DNA from: Guadua angustifolia
Taxonomy: Eukaryota > Streptophyta > Magnoliopsida > Poales > Poaceae
NCBI GenBank assembly: GCA_036346375.1
Contig: CM070501.1
Location: 58,011,326 to 58,075,325, forward strand
Reading direction: 5' to 3'
DNA length: 64,000 bases
Positions 34,513-45,344 of the stretch are shown here, in pieces. The notes under the pieces are model-generated. The model had not been told where the DNA came from. It did not search any database and saw only the letters and a program-made list of their open reading frames with translations. How positions within the stretch are numbered: position 1 is the first letter of the stretch; each line of letters begins with the position of its first letter. A program made the position numbers and the translations under genes.

Positions 34513-34950
34513 GAGAGGTACTATCCAACGCTATACCGTTGGGAATCACTTCCAACAGTATAGCATGTTTCACTAGGTTCACGGGTTTCATTACTAGGTT
34601 TCACGGGTAAGTTTCATGATGTTTCGTGGATAAGTTTCATGATGTTTCGTGATGTTTCACGGATAAGTTTCGTGATGTTCTGAAAATGAGAGGTACTATC
34701 CAACGCTATACCGTTGAGAATCACTTTCAACGGTATAGCATGTTTCACTAGGTTCACGGGTTTCATTACTAGGTTTCATAGGTAAGTTTCATGATATTTC
34801 GTGATGTTTTACGGATAAGTTTCATGATGTTTCACGGATAAGTTTCGTGATGTTTTGAAAATGAGAGGTACTATCCAACGCTATACCGTTGAGAATCACT
34901 TTCAACAGTATAGCATGTTTAACTACGTTCACGGGTATAGCATGTCGGGA
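34513..34950. repeat. Tandem repeat, period 175 bp, two and a half units
   Basis: Units start GAGAGGTACTATCCAACG at 34513, 34688 and 34863. Each full unit carries an inverted repeat; in the second it is perfect, with GCTATACCGTTGA at 34705-34717 and TCAACGGTATAGC at 34727-34739, separated by nine bases. The remainder is TTTCA/TTTCG words. Confidence 0.85.
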
Positions 34951-35719
34951 CACCGTTGTTTAGTTTTTCTCACTTATAAGCACAAGTCACAAACTAGAGC
35001 AAACGACAATCTAATACATGCAGCTGGAGTAATTGACCTCAGTAGCTTCAGCATGGATTCGGTCAAAATTATTACTGCAGGAATCCAAAATGTTTCTACA
35101 ACGTTAATGGGCTATGGCCTATGTATATTTAAGCCCGTATGCTACACGTCGCGCCTGTGTAATTTACCAATGGGCTTGGTGGGTCAATCACTAGCCGTTT
35201 GCAGAGTTTTGTTCTTTTAGATCCTGAGATGGGATCGAACGGTTATGGTCTGTGCCGTTGGAATTGGATTTGACGCCATACCGTTTGCTAGTTTTTCTGA
35301 TAATAAAAACTATGACTCCTAACATTTTATTTTAAAAAAAACTCAGGATTACTACGCGCGCATCTCAATTGAGTCCAGGCAATAAATAACTATTAAATTA
35401 TCTATTTGCCAGACAAAAGCAGATGTTTGCAATTTGCAAATGGATCGAACTATCGAAGTGAGACGGCCGGGCTTATGGCGATCGACAGCGTGTTCGATGT
35501 TTGGCTAAAACATATGCCAGAATAACAATGGATTTGCGCACGATTCCCACATGAAACTTGTGTGCCGTACCTGGCTAGATTTAGCCGTGTACAGCATGTG
35601 CTCTATTGAGGTGGCCAGAATTACGCACGTGGGAAGAGAGCGTTCTACAAGATTTAAAATTCAATACCAGTGCTTGTTCGTTCAGAAAAGTCTGTTCTTG
35701 GTCACTTTACCTATCAGGA

Positions 35720-36247
35720 TAGGGGTGGGCATTTTTAAACCGAAACCGAATTACCGAACCGAACCGAACCGAATTAACCGATTATTTCGGTTTATTCGGT
35801 TTTTGTTTTGGTATAATTCGGTTTTCGGTTTTCGGTTCGGTTTTTCGATTCCAAAAACCGAAATAACCGAATAGCCCATATACAATACCACTTTTATAAT
35901 ATTTTTCCTAAAGCCGCTAAACAATTCTCATGTCACAATACATTTATGCATATGTTTAGTATATTCATATGTTCTATTATATTTATATTGTAATGACATA
36001 TGAATATTGTGTAGGTTTATTCATACTTTGTGTTGTAATATGAGAAAGACCAAATCTAATCTACCTAATGTTATTTATATTTAGGTTAACTTGAAAAACC
36101 GAGTAATAGAACGAAATATTTTAGGTTAATTAGGGATTCGGTTTTTATTTTTGCCCGAGAAATTGGGTTTCCAATTTTCAAAAACCGAATTATTTAAAAA
36201 CCAAAAACTGAACCGATTAAACAGAAAAACCGAATGCCCACTTCCTA
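35720..36247. mobile_element. hAT-type non-autonomous element in glycine-rich unit 2
   Basis: Same element as 30253-30756, starting TAGGGGTGGGC. It keeps longer ACCGAACCGAACCGA and TTCGGTTTTCGG tracts. Flanks ATCAGGA and ATCAGGGA match better than in unit 1. Confidence 0.75.
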
Positions 36248-36827
36248 ATCAGGGATACGTAAAGAAGCTACTTTGCGTATTAATTAGGTCGCTGACGTCA
36301 AAAAAGATCTGGACCAGATTGGGCTGTTCGTTCGGCACGGGATTTTGTTTTGGGCCGAATTAATTTGGTAGGCCTATTCATCCACCTACCCACCGGTCTC
36401 GATGAACTGAAAGGCCTTTTTACAAAGACATGCTGCCTCACGTAAGCCAAATCTTTCCTCACCCAAAAAAAAGAAAAAAAGGGAAGCCACAAATCTAGCA
36501 CGTACATCGTAAGAGATTATTGCAATGTCAACTGTTTATATCCATCTCAGCTTATATATACGACAGAACGAGATTGCTTGGTGCACAACACACATACCGA
36601 GTACGGTATATATACTTGTCTTATTTTTCATCAGTACGTACACACGTCACACTTTATCTTGTACTACTACGTTACGCTCGCTCTCACTGTCTCACAGCAT
36701 CGCAGCTGACTAACCAGCTCAAGCTAGCGCACACGCACATACACGCCTGCCTAGCCCTTTATTTAATTAGGTATACATGTGTATGGGAGCTAGCATGCAT
36801 GCATGGCAAATTCGTGTCACGTATACT
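36248..36827. other. 3' flank of glycine-rich copy 2
   Basis: Near-copy of 30757-31345. It contains CATGCATGCATG (RY-like) shortly after the stop codon. No other gene is seen. Confidence 0.5.
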
Positions 36828-37335
36828 TCACTTCCACTTCCTGGAGTGCTTGCCACCGAACATGCCGCCCTTGTGCTTGCCGCCGAAGCTGCCGCCATGG
36901 CCGCCGCCGTGCCCGGTGTGGTACGACCCCATGTGCCCTGCATGCCCAAGCATACGTACAGATCTTTTCATTCACGCTCGAATTAAAACCATGCGTCACA
37001 CCATGCACACAGCCATGCATTTATCGATGAATCAGACGTGCTTATTAATTACCGTGCTGCCCCGAGTGCGCAGGGTAGGCGGCCGGTGCGTGGCCGTGCG
37101 CCGGGTAGCCGTGCGGTGGGTAAGCCCCGGCGGCAGGACCATGCCCATGGCCGTACCCATGCTGATCGTAGCCGTGGCCGTATCCATGTTGATCGTGGCC
37201 GTGGCCTTGTCCGCCGTGGACGAGGCTGGACACGACCCCCTTCACGCCGCCGTTGTGCCCGTGCATGTCGTGCCCGCCGCCCATGATTCCCGCTGGCTTC
37301 TTTGGTACGTTCTGCTCGGTTTTATGCCTAGCCAT
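36828..37335 (-). CDS. Gly/His/Tyr-rich small protein, copy 2 (complete locus)
   Basis: Two exons, 37335-37053 and 36937-36828, encode 130 residues. The start MARHKTEQNVPKKPAGIMGG is followed by GHDMHGHNGGVKG, two DQHGYGHG repeats, Pro/Tyr/Ala-rich GYPAHGHAPAAYPAHSG and a basic Gly-rich tail GGSFGGKHKGGMFGGKHSRK. There is no clear signal peptide. The composition resembles glycine-rich A3-like/XYPPX proteins of plants. A TATA box lies about 175 bases upstream, so this copy has a normal promoter. Exon boundaries fit GT-AG and keep the frame (G|GG). Confidence 0.8.
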
Positions 37336-37508
37336 GGGAAAGAAAACAAGACCACGAATTATTAACGATAGACGACTGAAGTTATCCCGGAATAGTAACA
37401 CATGCACGTACGAGATCGAAGGACTTACGATCAGTTGCGAACTTGCGAGCGAGTTGCGCGTTTGGTCTCGACGCTGGCCTGGCTGTGCAGCGATCAGCGA
37501 CGTCCCCG

Positions 37509-37515
37509 TTTTATA
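37509..37515 (-). promoter_or_regulatory. TATA box of glycine-rich gene copy 2
   Basis: TATAAAA on the minus strand, 174 bases upstream of the ATG and within GC-rich sequence. The corresponding region is absent from copy 1. Confidence 0.65.
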
Positions 37516-37782
37516 GCTGCGCCGTCGTGTCTTTTGCCGTATCCGGCCTCTTTCGACGTGTCTCGCATCAACCATGCGCAGTGAAACCACGTCGTCCGCC
37601 GAATCTGCACGCCGACCTTGCCTGCACTCAGTGCACTGCCATGCAATATTCTTCCCGGAGCTTCCAGCCGCTGTTAGTGGTTGATGATAAGTGATTAGAT
37701 TCCTATTCTCTTGTTTGACAGAATTGAAAGACGAGATGCTTGCTACATTTCGACGGCTAAAAATGGATGAGTGCCTCGTCAA

Positions 37783-38000
37783 CACCTATTTGGTAGAGCT
37801 CCAGATTTTAGCTTCACCTGATATCTGAAACTTGTAGACTAAAATAAAGTGAATTAAGTTTATATATTTTTGTCTAAAATGTGAACAAAATAATCCATCT
37901 AAACACTCTTAATATACTCACACCTCTAACCACACAGATCTGATGAAGTTAATAATACCCAGCTCTACTAAATCACTAGAGCTCTATCAAACACAGCCCT
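37783..38000. mobile_element. Small MITE-like element
   Basis: Begins CACCTATTTGGTAGAGCT and ends AGCTCTATCAAACACAGCCC, imperfect inverted termini, with an AT-rich centre. A related element in the other orientation lies at 42099-42281. Confidence 0.6.
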
Positions 38001-38084
38001 GTTCCGTGCCTTAAACCTCGGGTTGCACCTGCATGTACGTGTTATTTGTTTGCTTCCTCGTTTTCTCCTTGCGCAGATTTGGGC

Positions 38085-38290
38085 CTAATGTTATGTGCTA
38101 ATGGGCCGTAGTTAAGTGGAAGTTCTATTTGGGTCTCATTGGCTAATGGGCCTAGTTAATCACTCCCTAAAGACATGCCTCTCGTTCTGATGGGCCACAA
38201 GAGAGAACGACTAGTTCCCTCGCAGCCGTCGATGCCTCCGCCGATGCAATCATCGCCGTTAAAACGAGCAGGCGAGTGTCTCTATAAATA
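38085..38290 (+). promoter_or_regulatory. Promoter of the RS2Z gene: four TGGGCC boxes and a TATA box
   Basis: TGGGCC (site II-like) words occur near 38085, 38102, 38147 and 38189, and TATAAATA lies at 38283-38290. A transcription start would fall near 38315. Such site II arrays are common upstream of plant housekeeping and RNA-processing genes. Confidence 0.6.
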
Positions 38291-38979
38291 TGCCGCCGTC
38301 ACACCCCGGCACACCTAGCGAAGTCTACTCTTGTCCCCTTCTCGTGGCTAGGGTTCCTTCTGGGTCGCTCGCAGGTACCCCCAAATCCCGATCCGATCTC
38401 GTTTGCGTCAATCGTTTCGCTCGATTTGTCCCTGGTTCTCTTGCTGGTTTGATTCGATTCGTGATGTATGCTGTTTAGGTTCAGTTTTTTTTTCTGCCCG
38501 ACTCGTTGCGGAATTTTTTTCTTTGCTTGGCGTGAGTTGGGATGCGGTACGAGTATTAGGACGATCTGTAATTCACTCGATTGGTTCGTTATTTGTTTGC
38601 TTTGCTTCTTCGATTCGCATCTATGGCCTGCCTGAATCTAAATCATTCTGTATTGTGAAGAAATAGCGATGGATTTCTCCATTCGATTCGACTTTCGTGT
38701 TGATGATGCGTAAAGGGGATCCATTATCGTTACTAGGTTAGTGAGGACTTATGCTCGATTGGTTGGCTTCTCTGTTTTAGATTTCATGAGATGTAGTTGA
38801 CGCCGTTGTCTATGTAGAAATAGCACCAGATGGATGCATGCTACTCTTATTAGGTTCGTGTTAGGTCAGCTGCATTTGGATGGGCAGGAGCTTGCTTTGC
38901 TTGATGTTTGGATGGGCAGGGGCTTGCTTTGCTTGATGTTCTTGGTTTTAACATTTTGAATTTTGTATCGCAGCGCAAA

Positions 38980-41597
38980 ATGCCTCGCTATGATGATCGT
39001 TACGACAGTAACACAAGGCTGTACGTGGGTCGGCTTTCTTCGCGTACCCGGACACGGGACCTTGAAGACCTTTTCGGCAGATATGGGAGGTGAGCAAGTT
39101 GGATCTTATTTTCAGGTGTTTCATCTCACGAAGCAGAGTTCTTCCTTTGAGTCGAAAACTGCCTTTTGCTTTGTAGTTATGTAAACTTGTTTTGTAACTT
39201 GGAGGGTGAGAAAAAGATTAGGTGTCATTTTAACCTCCTTTTCTGATGCAATTGTGCTGTCATTTTAATAGCATTTTCTGACGCAACTACCGTGACGCTA
39301 TGTTGAGTAAGTAGCTTCTGTTATAGTACAAAGTAGCCTAGAGTCGTAGCATTGGCCGTTTTCATGAAGTGTGGATAAAATATTTTACCTAACGAAGCAA
39401 ATTTCAGTTTTTCATGATATTAGCATAAGACATGACCTATTCATCTGAATGATTTGATACCCTTTTGGACTTGTGCCAGTTTAATACAATTTTGTAATGT
39501 TGTTCTTCGTAGACCTCATGATAGTTATATGGCCTTATAAGTGACAAGGTCTGGGTCAAATATATACGTACCGGTTTCTTCTGCTATTGGATGAACTTTG
39601 AAGGGTTTGATACGGTGTTAATGCAAATTATTTGTGTTGAACGTGTAATAGAGTAGTTTTGTGCTTTGCTTCTCTTGTCTAAAACATTACACAAACTTAG
39701 AGGTGCCTCTTTATTCAGTTCCTTGAGGCAATGCCTTTCCATTCAAGATGTCTAAGCCAGCAGCATGCTGCCCTGCTCAGCACTGTTTTTCCCCCATTGT
39801 TTTTCTTACCTTCAAATATCCGCAAGCCCTTCATGTTTTAACTTGGATGATCTTGTTGAAGGTTTTGGGGGCTTACCCAACCTCGGTGTCCATGATGGGA
39901 GGGTGCCCTTGGTGGAATTGGTGGCTGTTCTTCCAAAGTTTCTAGCAGACTTTGGTGTTTTGATAAATTATATTGCCTGTTTTAATGGAAATCGCAATCA
40001 TGACTGGTGTTTAGTTCCTTCTGACTGGTGATACATTTCTCTACTTACATCTTGATGGTGTTACCGTTTCTGGAAACCGTTTCTGCAGAGTGCGATATGT
40101 GGATATGAAGAATGAGTTTGCATTTGTTGTAAGTAAAATTTTTTGTTCTACTTCTATAATTTTGTAGTTAATTAATTATCTAATAAAATAGATAGTTCGT
40201 TTACATCTTCACATATGAGGCCACCTTTTTTTTTATTGAATCATATTTCAGGAGTTTAGTGATCCCCGGGATGCTGATGATGCAAGGTACAACCTTGACG
40301 GTCGGGAGTTTGACGGAAGCCGCATGGTTGTTGAATTTGCTAAAGGGGTAATACTATTTGTAAAACAATAATTCTCTGCATATACTATGTATTTTACTGT
40401 TTTTCTTTTGTTAATCTATGCTTTGATGCCCCTACTTTGTTGTTTTACCCTATCTAAATATGATGTTCAATTCAATTTTAGGTTCCACGTGGCCAAGGAG
40501 GATCCCGTGAATATATGGGCAGGGGACCTGCTCCTGGTTCTGGCCGCTGCTTTAACTGTGGGATTGATGGGCACTGGGCTCGTGACTGCAGAGCTGGTGA
40601 CTGGAAAAACAGGTGCTATCGTTGTGGAGATAGGGGCCATATAGAAAGGGACTGTCAGAACAGCCCTAAGAATCTCAGGTATTTACTTTGAGATTTCTTC
40701 CTTGTTATAACTAGAGCATATCTGAATACAAGTCGCCTTGATGAAAACAGGCGTGGAAGAAGCTACTCAAGATCCCCATCCCCTCGCCGCGGAAGGAGCC
40801 GTGGTAGGAGTTACAGCAGGAGCCACAGTAGGAGCTACAGGTATTTAGAGCATTTCCTTAATTTGACAAAAAGAGTAGTGCTGACAGCAATTCATACATT
40901 GGTTTTTTTTTCAAACATAAACCTTTCAATTCGTCTGCTTGTATTATATTCCTATTATGCATATCCTGGCTGTACCTACCAAATCAGGTCTTGTTCCATC
41001 TTCTACTATTTATTGGCCATGGTTTGGATTTGAGTACATTTTACTCTGAATATATGTTGAGTAATTGGATATGAATTAAAAACTCATGTTCGTTGGGGCA
41101 TAACTGGTTAATATATGTTCCAGGCAAAAACTGATTTATCTGATGTGGACCAGAAGTTCTCTAGATCTCACTTTTAAACATATAAGCTTAATTTGATTTA
41201 ACTTACTGATAGTGTATCCTTCGCTTTATGCAGTCACTCGCGGTCTCCAAGGAGGGATAGTCGTGATGAAAGGCGATCAAGGAGCCATCGTGGCAGCCGC
41301 AGCCCTAGGAGGAGCCCTTCACCAGCCAAGGAGAGAAACCGCAGCCCTAGGAGGAGCCCTTCACCAGCCAAGGAGAGAAACCGCAGCCCTACTCCTAATG
41401 GCAGCAGGAGCCCTGCACCAAGGGAACACAATGGCTCGGATTACAGCAGGAGCCCAAGGAGAACCGACAGCCGTAGCCCAGCTGATCGCGAGCGCCGTGA
41501 CATTAGTCCATCTGCCAATGGTCGTAGCCCAAGCCCAAGGGACCACGAAGACAATGGGAACCACCGCGCTTCTCCCAGAGGAAGTGCGTCCCCCTGA
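38980..41597 (+). CDS. RS2Z-type SR splicing factor (RRM, two CCHC knuckles, RS/SP tail)
   Basis: SR proteins bind pre-mRNA and guide splice-site choice in the nucleus. Six coding exons: 38980-39089, 40089-40128, 40252-40347, 40482-40678, 40751-40840 and 41234-41597, giving 298 residues. The RRM spans exons 1-3 (TRLYVGRLSSRTR, KNEFAFVEF, DARYNLDGREFDGSRMVVEF). Two zinc knuckles follow (CFNCGIDGHWARDC and CYRCGDRGHIERDC), then RS and RSPSP repeats ending RGSASP. Two knuckles mark the plant-specific RS2Z class. A non-coding first exon likely ends at 38374, with an intron to 38973. Coding intron 1 is 999 bp, and long introns at this place are often alternatively spliced in SR genes. The last exon contains a 42-bp tandem duplication encoding RSPRRSPSPAKERN twice. 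Confidence 0.95.
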
Positions 41598-42098
41598 ATG
41601 AGGTTTTGGGGTGGATAAAATTCTTCCTATATTCAAGAAGTATTCCAAACATGTTGAAGATTAAGACTAATCTCTATGAATTTGATTGGATTTGCACTCT
41701 ATTTTGGTATTGATGCTTTGGATAGACCGTACCATCTCTCGGTTGTAATTTGAAGTGCACATGGAATCATTTTGCTTGCACTGTATTCTATAAGATCATA
41801 ATCTGTGCGACTTGCGAACATGCTTTTGTGTGCTAATGCATGGCTGCAGCCTCCAGGAACCTGTAGAGCTCTCTACCTTGTCGGCCGTTCTATCCTATTT
41901 CGCCCTTTCCAGCACCCTGCTTTTAAGTTTTCGCTACTACTGGTAAGGAGTTTTTCTTCTCAAATCAAAATTCCGAGTGGTTGCGCGCCATACACGTCCT
42001 CCAGGTTACTAGTCAATACTTACTAGTCTATGTTTAAACTCCTAACAGGTTGTGCCTGTATGCAAGACTTGACAGGTTATATTCTAAAATTAGAATTA
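41598..42098. other. 3' flank of the RS2Z gene
   Basis: Probable 3'UTR followed by unassigned sequence. No gene is supported. Confidence 0.5.
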
Positions 42099-42281
42099 GG
42101 GTGTGTTTGGTAGGGTTCTAGCCTCACTAGATCTGCGAAGCTGTGAGTATATTAAAATGTTTAAATGAATCATCTTGTTTACATTTTAGACTAAAAATAT
42201 AAACTTAATGCACTTTATTTTAACCTACAAGTTTCAGATTTATGTGAAATTAGGATCTGAAGCTCTATCAAACAAGCTCTT
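42099..42281. mobile_element. Small MITE-like element, relative of 37783-38000
   Basis: Starts GGGTGTGTTTGGTAG and ends AGCTCTATCAAACAAGCTCT, with an AT-rich interior containing ACATTTTAGACTAAAAATA, the inverse of a segment in the first element. Confidence 0.6.
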
Positions 42282-42497
42282 AAGTGGTGCTTTTATGTGT
42301 TTCTTCTTTATACAAGTTGTACAAATTTTAAAGTGAATGAAAGGTTAAGTAATCATTATTCATTTATTGCATAGAAGCACCCTTGATTTGAGTGGTGCCT
42401 TTCAACTTGTGACCATGAAGATCACAAGCTGTACAGTTATTGCAGCCTCCGACTGCTGATAAGTTTTTTTTTTTCTGCAGCTAAGATTTATTTGAGA

Positions 42498-42595
42498 CCA
42501 CGACTAAAACTGTAAATGAGCATTGGCGTTCTTCGGTAACAACTAAACCACGACTAAAACTGTAAATGAGCATAGGCGTTCTTCGGTAACAGCTA
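42498..42595. repeat. 50-bp tandem duplication in the 3' flank of the receptor kinase gene
   Basis: CCACGACTAAAACTGTAAAT and the following bases to CTTCGGTAAC are repeated once at a 50-bp period with very few differences. The duplication falls in the probable 3'UTR. Confidence 0.85.
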
Positions 42596-42731
42596 ACAAA
42601 TATATCTTGTTCTGATGACTGAATGGTAACAAATGTCTCTTGTGCTTGGCGACTGAGGAAGGTGAAACTGGAAATGTGTAACCGGGAACTGATCTTCATA
42701 TCTAGCCTGATTTCGTAACCTTCTGTCAGTC

Positions 42732-45326
42732 TCATCTCCCGCGCACATTGACCATCTGCCAGAAGACACCTCTCATGGACACATCGGTGTAATCGCCGTC
42801 CGCTACTCCATCTCCCTCCTCCCTGCTGGTTTCACTTTCAATCGCGCTTCTCTGACGAGAATACGGCGGCGACGGCGTCAACTCACTCACCATGTTCAGG
42901 CTGTTCACGTCGGAGACGTCAAGTCCGTCGACCTCCTGCAGCCGCATCACGAACTGCAGGCTCCACACGACGTCCTCCATCGCCGGCCGGTCAGCGCCGC
43001 GCTCGGCGAGGCACCTGGCCACCGTCTCGCCGTACTTCCCCAGCGCCGCGGGCCTCACCGCCCCGGCGATGCGCCGGTCGACGATCTTCTCCAGCTCTCC
43101 CCTGCCCTGCCAGTGCAGCCCCCACTCGACTAGATTGACCATTGGCCCCGGGAGCCTCGGGTCGACGACCGGGCGCGCGCACAGCGCCTCGAGGAGGACG
43201 ACGCCGAAGGAGTACACGTCGGACTTGGTCGTGAGCTTCCTCGTCCGGACGTAGTCCGGGTCGACGTAGCCGAAGCTGCCCTTCACCGCGGTGCTGACGT
43301 GCGTCTCGTCGAGCTCCGGCCCGGCCCTGGACAGGCCGAAGTCGGCGACCTTGGCCGTGAGGCCGTCGTCCAGCAGGATGTTGGACGACTTGACGTCGCG
43401 GTGGATCACCGGCTTGGCCACGGCCGTGTGCAGGTAGAGGAGCCCCCTGGCCGCACCGATGCACGCCTCCAGCCGCTGCGCCCAGCTGAGCGTGCGCTCC
43501 GCTGTGTCCGCGCCGCCGTACAGGCGGCTCCTCAGCGAGCCGTGCTCCATGTACTCGTACAGCAGGATCATCTCGTCCTGCTCGTCGCAGTAGCCGATGA
43601 GCGACACGAGGTGGCGGTGGCGCAGGCCGGATAGCAGCTCGATCTCCGTCCGGAACTCCCGCGCGCCCTGCCGTGACTCCGGGCTCGCACGCTTCACGGC
43701 GACCTTGGTGCCGTCCGGGAGCAAGGCGGCGTACACCTTCCCGAACCCTCCCTCTCCGACGACAAAGCTCTTGTCGAAGTTGCTCGTCGCCTCTTGCAGC
43801 GTGGCGAACGGGAAACGGTAGCTCGGGACAGAAGAGGCGGCCATGAAGCTCGCTTCCGGAGTGTTAGTGGCGATGGTGAAGCTTGGTGACCCTGATCCGA
43901 TGTTGCCCGGCCCCGCGCTGCGAAAGCTGAAACGGCCGAGGAGCGGCCTCCACGGCGTGGACGGCTGGCTCGGCGTCGGTGTCGGCAGCTCCTTGTCCTT
44001 CTTCTTCCTAAGGACAATGACAAGGACAACGGCAAGGGACACGAAGGCAAAGGCTCCGGAGACTGCGCCCAAAACGACCGCCAAATGCTGCTTCTTTGCT
44101 CCTGCCGTTGGCTCGACCACGACGACGGAACCTGCGTTCAGGTGTATCTTCATGATCTCAAGGCCATTGAGAATGGCGGCTGGTGTCACAACCTTCTGGG
44201 ATGACGAGCCAACATAGACAGCCAGTTTGCCGGATGGCTGGCTATCAGGCAACACGAAGTCCTTGTAATACGGGAACGCCAATGCGCCATTGCCAATGGT
44301 GGAGAGGTCCAGATCTTGCACGGCGTTGGAGCTATCGACGTAGACATTGATGTGTAGCAGGTGAGAGGCGTCGCTCACAATGTCACAGAAGTGAAACCTG
44401 ATCAGATAGCTAGAGAACCTGTCCACGTTAAATTGCCATGCCATTTGTTTCGTGTCGTCCGTCAAGTTGCTCGCAGTGATCAGCTCCCTCGCGGTGGCAT
44501 ATACAATGTCCGGCGCGTCGTCCGGCGTTGCCTCGCCGGGCAGATAGTTGAGTCTTCTTCCATCGTAATTAACCTCTCGAGTCTCTGCAAGACCGACCAA
44601 GAAATGCTGATCAGTTGTCCATTCTCGCCAGAATTTGTCGTTGTCGGCCTGGACCGCGGGGCCGCCAACATTGACCCTGTACGCCTTTTGCAGTGGCAGC
44701 ACGGCAGGGTTGAGCTGCTGGCCCACGGAATTCCGCGTCTTCGCGGAGTCGGTGACGAGGCTGTCTGGGACCGAGACGACCTCGACAGCATTGACGAAGG
44801 CGAGGCCCCCGTCCAGCGGCACGAACGTGACGACGAGCGTGTCGCGCGCGAGGTTCAGCAGGAACTCCTCGCACACCGGCACCGCGTTGTTCTTCGCCGG
44901 CGCGAAGCTGTCGATTAGGACGGCGTCCTGCGTCGACACCTTGAATCTCGCCGTGAAGAGGTCGAAGCTCTGGTACCGGAAGGGGAAGAAGTGGAGGCGA
45001 ACGAAGTGCCGGCCGCGGGCCCTGATCTCGAACGAGTAGGACGACGGCGCGGCGAACAACCTGGCGGTCTGGTACATGGCGGCGTCGTCGAAGCCGGACA
45101 CTGAGTCGGGTGATGCCTTCACGGCGGTGCTTTGAGGAGATGTCAGGGTGACCGAGCCGGAATCGTCGGCGACGAAGAGCCTACGGCCAACCGGCGTGTC
45201 GACCGAGGAGCCGCAGCTGATGAAGTAGTTGTCTACAGGAGTGCACACAGCAGTGCTGCAGATGCGCAGGACCGAGATGATCCCGAGAACGCCTAGAGCG
45301 GACTGGAGCTTAATCGTTACCGCCAT
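42732..45326 (-). CDS. CrRLK1L-family (FERONIA/HERK-type) malectin-like receptor kinase
   Basis: These plasma-membrane kinases sense cell-wall state and RALF peptides in growth and reproduction. A single 864-codon exon is typical of the family. Residues 1-28 form a signal peptide ending near STAVC. The extracellular malectin-like region runs from about 30 to 395 (NYFISCGSSVDTPVGRRLFV, ELITASNLTDDTKQMAWQFN). A membrane segment lies at about 412-437 (VVLGAVSGAFAFVSLAVVLV), followed by basic KKKDK. The kinase starts near residue 520 with VGEGGFGKVYAALLPDG, then VAVKRASPES, HRDVKSSNILLDD (about 641), ADFGLSRAGPE (about 663) and TAVKGSFGYVDPDY. All catalytic motifs are intact (RD kinase). Which subgroup (HERK, THESEUS or At5g24010-like) cannot be settled without a tree. 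Confidence 0.95.
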   Translation of the reverse strand: MAVTIKLQSALGVLGIISVLRICSTAVCTPVDNYFISCGSSVDTPVGRRLFVADDSGSVTLTSPQSTAVKASPDSVSGFDDAAMYQTARLFAAPSSYSFEIRARGRHFVRLHFFPFRYQSFDLFTARFKVSTQDAVLIDSFAPAKNNAVPVCEEFLLNLARDTLVVTFVPLDGGLAFVNAVEVVSVPDSLVTDSAKTRNSVGQQLNPAVLPLQKAYRVNVGGPAVQADNDKFWREWTTDQHFLVGLAETREVNYDGRRLNYLPGEATPDDAPDIVYATARELITASNLTDDTKQMAWQFNVDRFSSYLIRFHFCDIVSDASHLLHINVYVDSSNAVQDLDLSTIGNGALAFPYYKDFVLPDSQPSGKLAVYVGSSSQKVVTPAAILNGLEIMKIHLNAGSVVVVEPTAGAKKQHLAVVLGAVSGAFAFVSLAVVLVIVLRKKKDKELPTPTPSQPSTPWRPLLGRFSFRSAGPGNIGSGSPSFTIATNTPEASFMAASSVPSYRFPFATLQEATSNFDKSFVVGEGGFGKVYAALLPDGTKVAVKRASPESRQGAREFRTEIELLSGLRHRHLVSLIGYCDEQDEMILLYEYMEHGSLRSRLYGGADTAERTLSWAQRLEACIGAARGLLYLHTAVAKPVIHRDVKSSNILLDDGLTAKVADFGLSRAGPELDETHVSTAVKGSFGYVDPDYVRTRKLTTKSDVYSFGVVLLEALCARPVVDPRLPGPMVNLVEWGLHWQGRGELEKIVDRRIAGAVRPAALGKYGETVARCLAERGADRPAMEDVVWSLQFVMRLQEVDGLDVSDVNSLNMVSELTPSPPYSRQRSAIESETSREEGDGVADGDYTDVSMRGVFWQMVNVRGR

Positions 45327-45344
45327 GGCAAGCCCAAGAGTTAC

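Noticed and set aside
43299..43634. Long frames on the plus strand opposite the receptor kinase
   Set aside because: Shadow frames of a GC-rich coding exon; the minus-strand kinase motifs explain the region completely.
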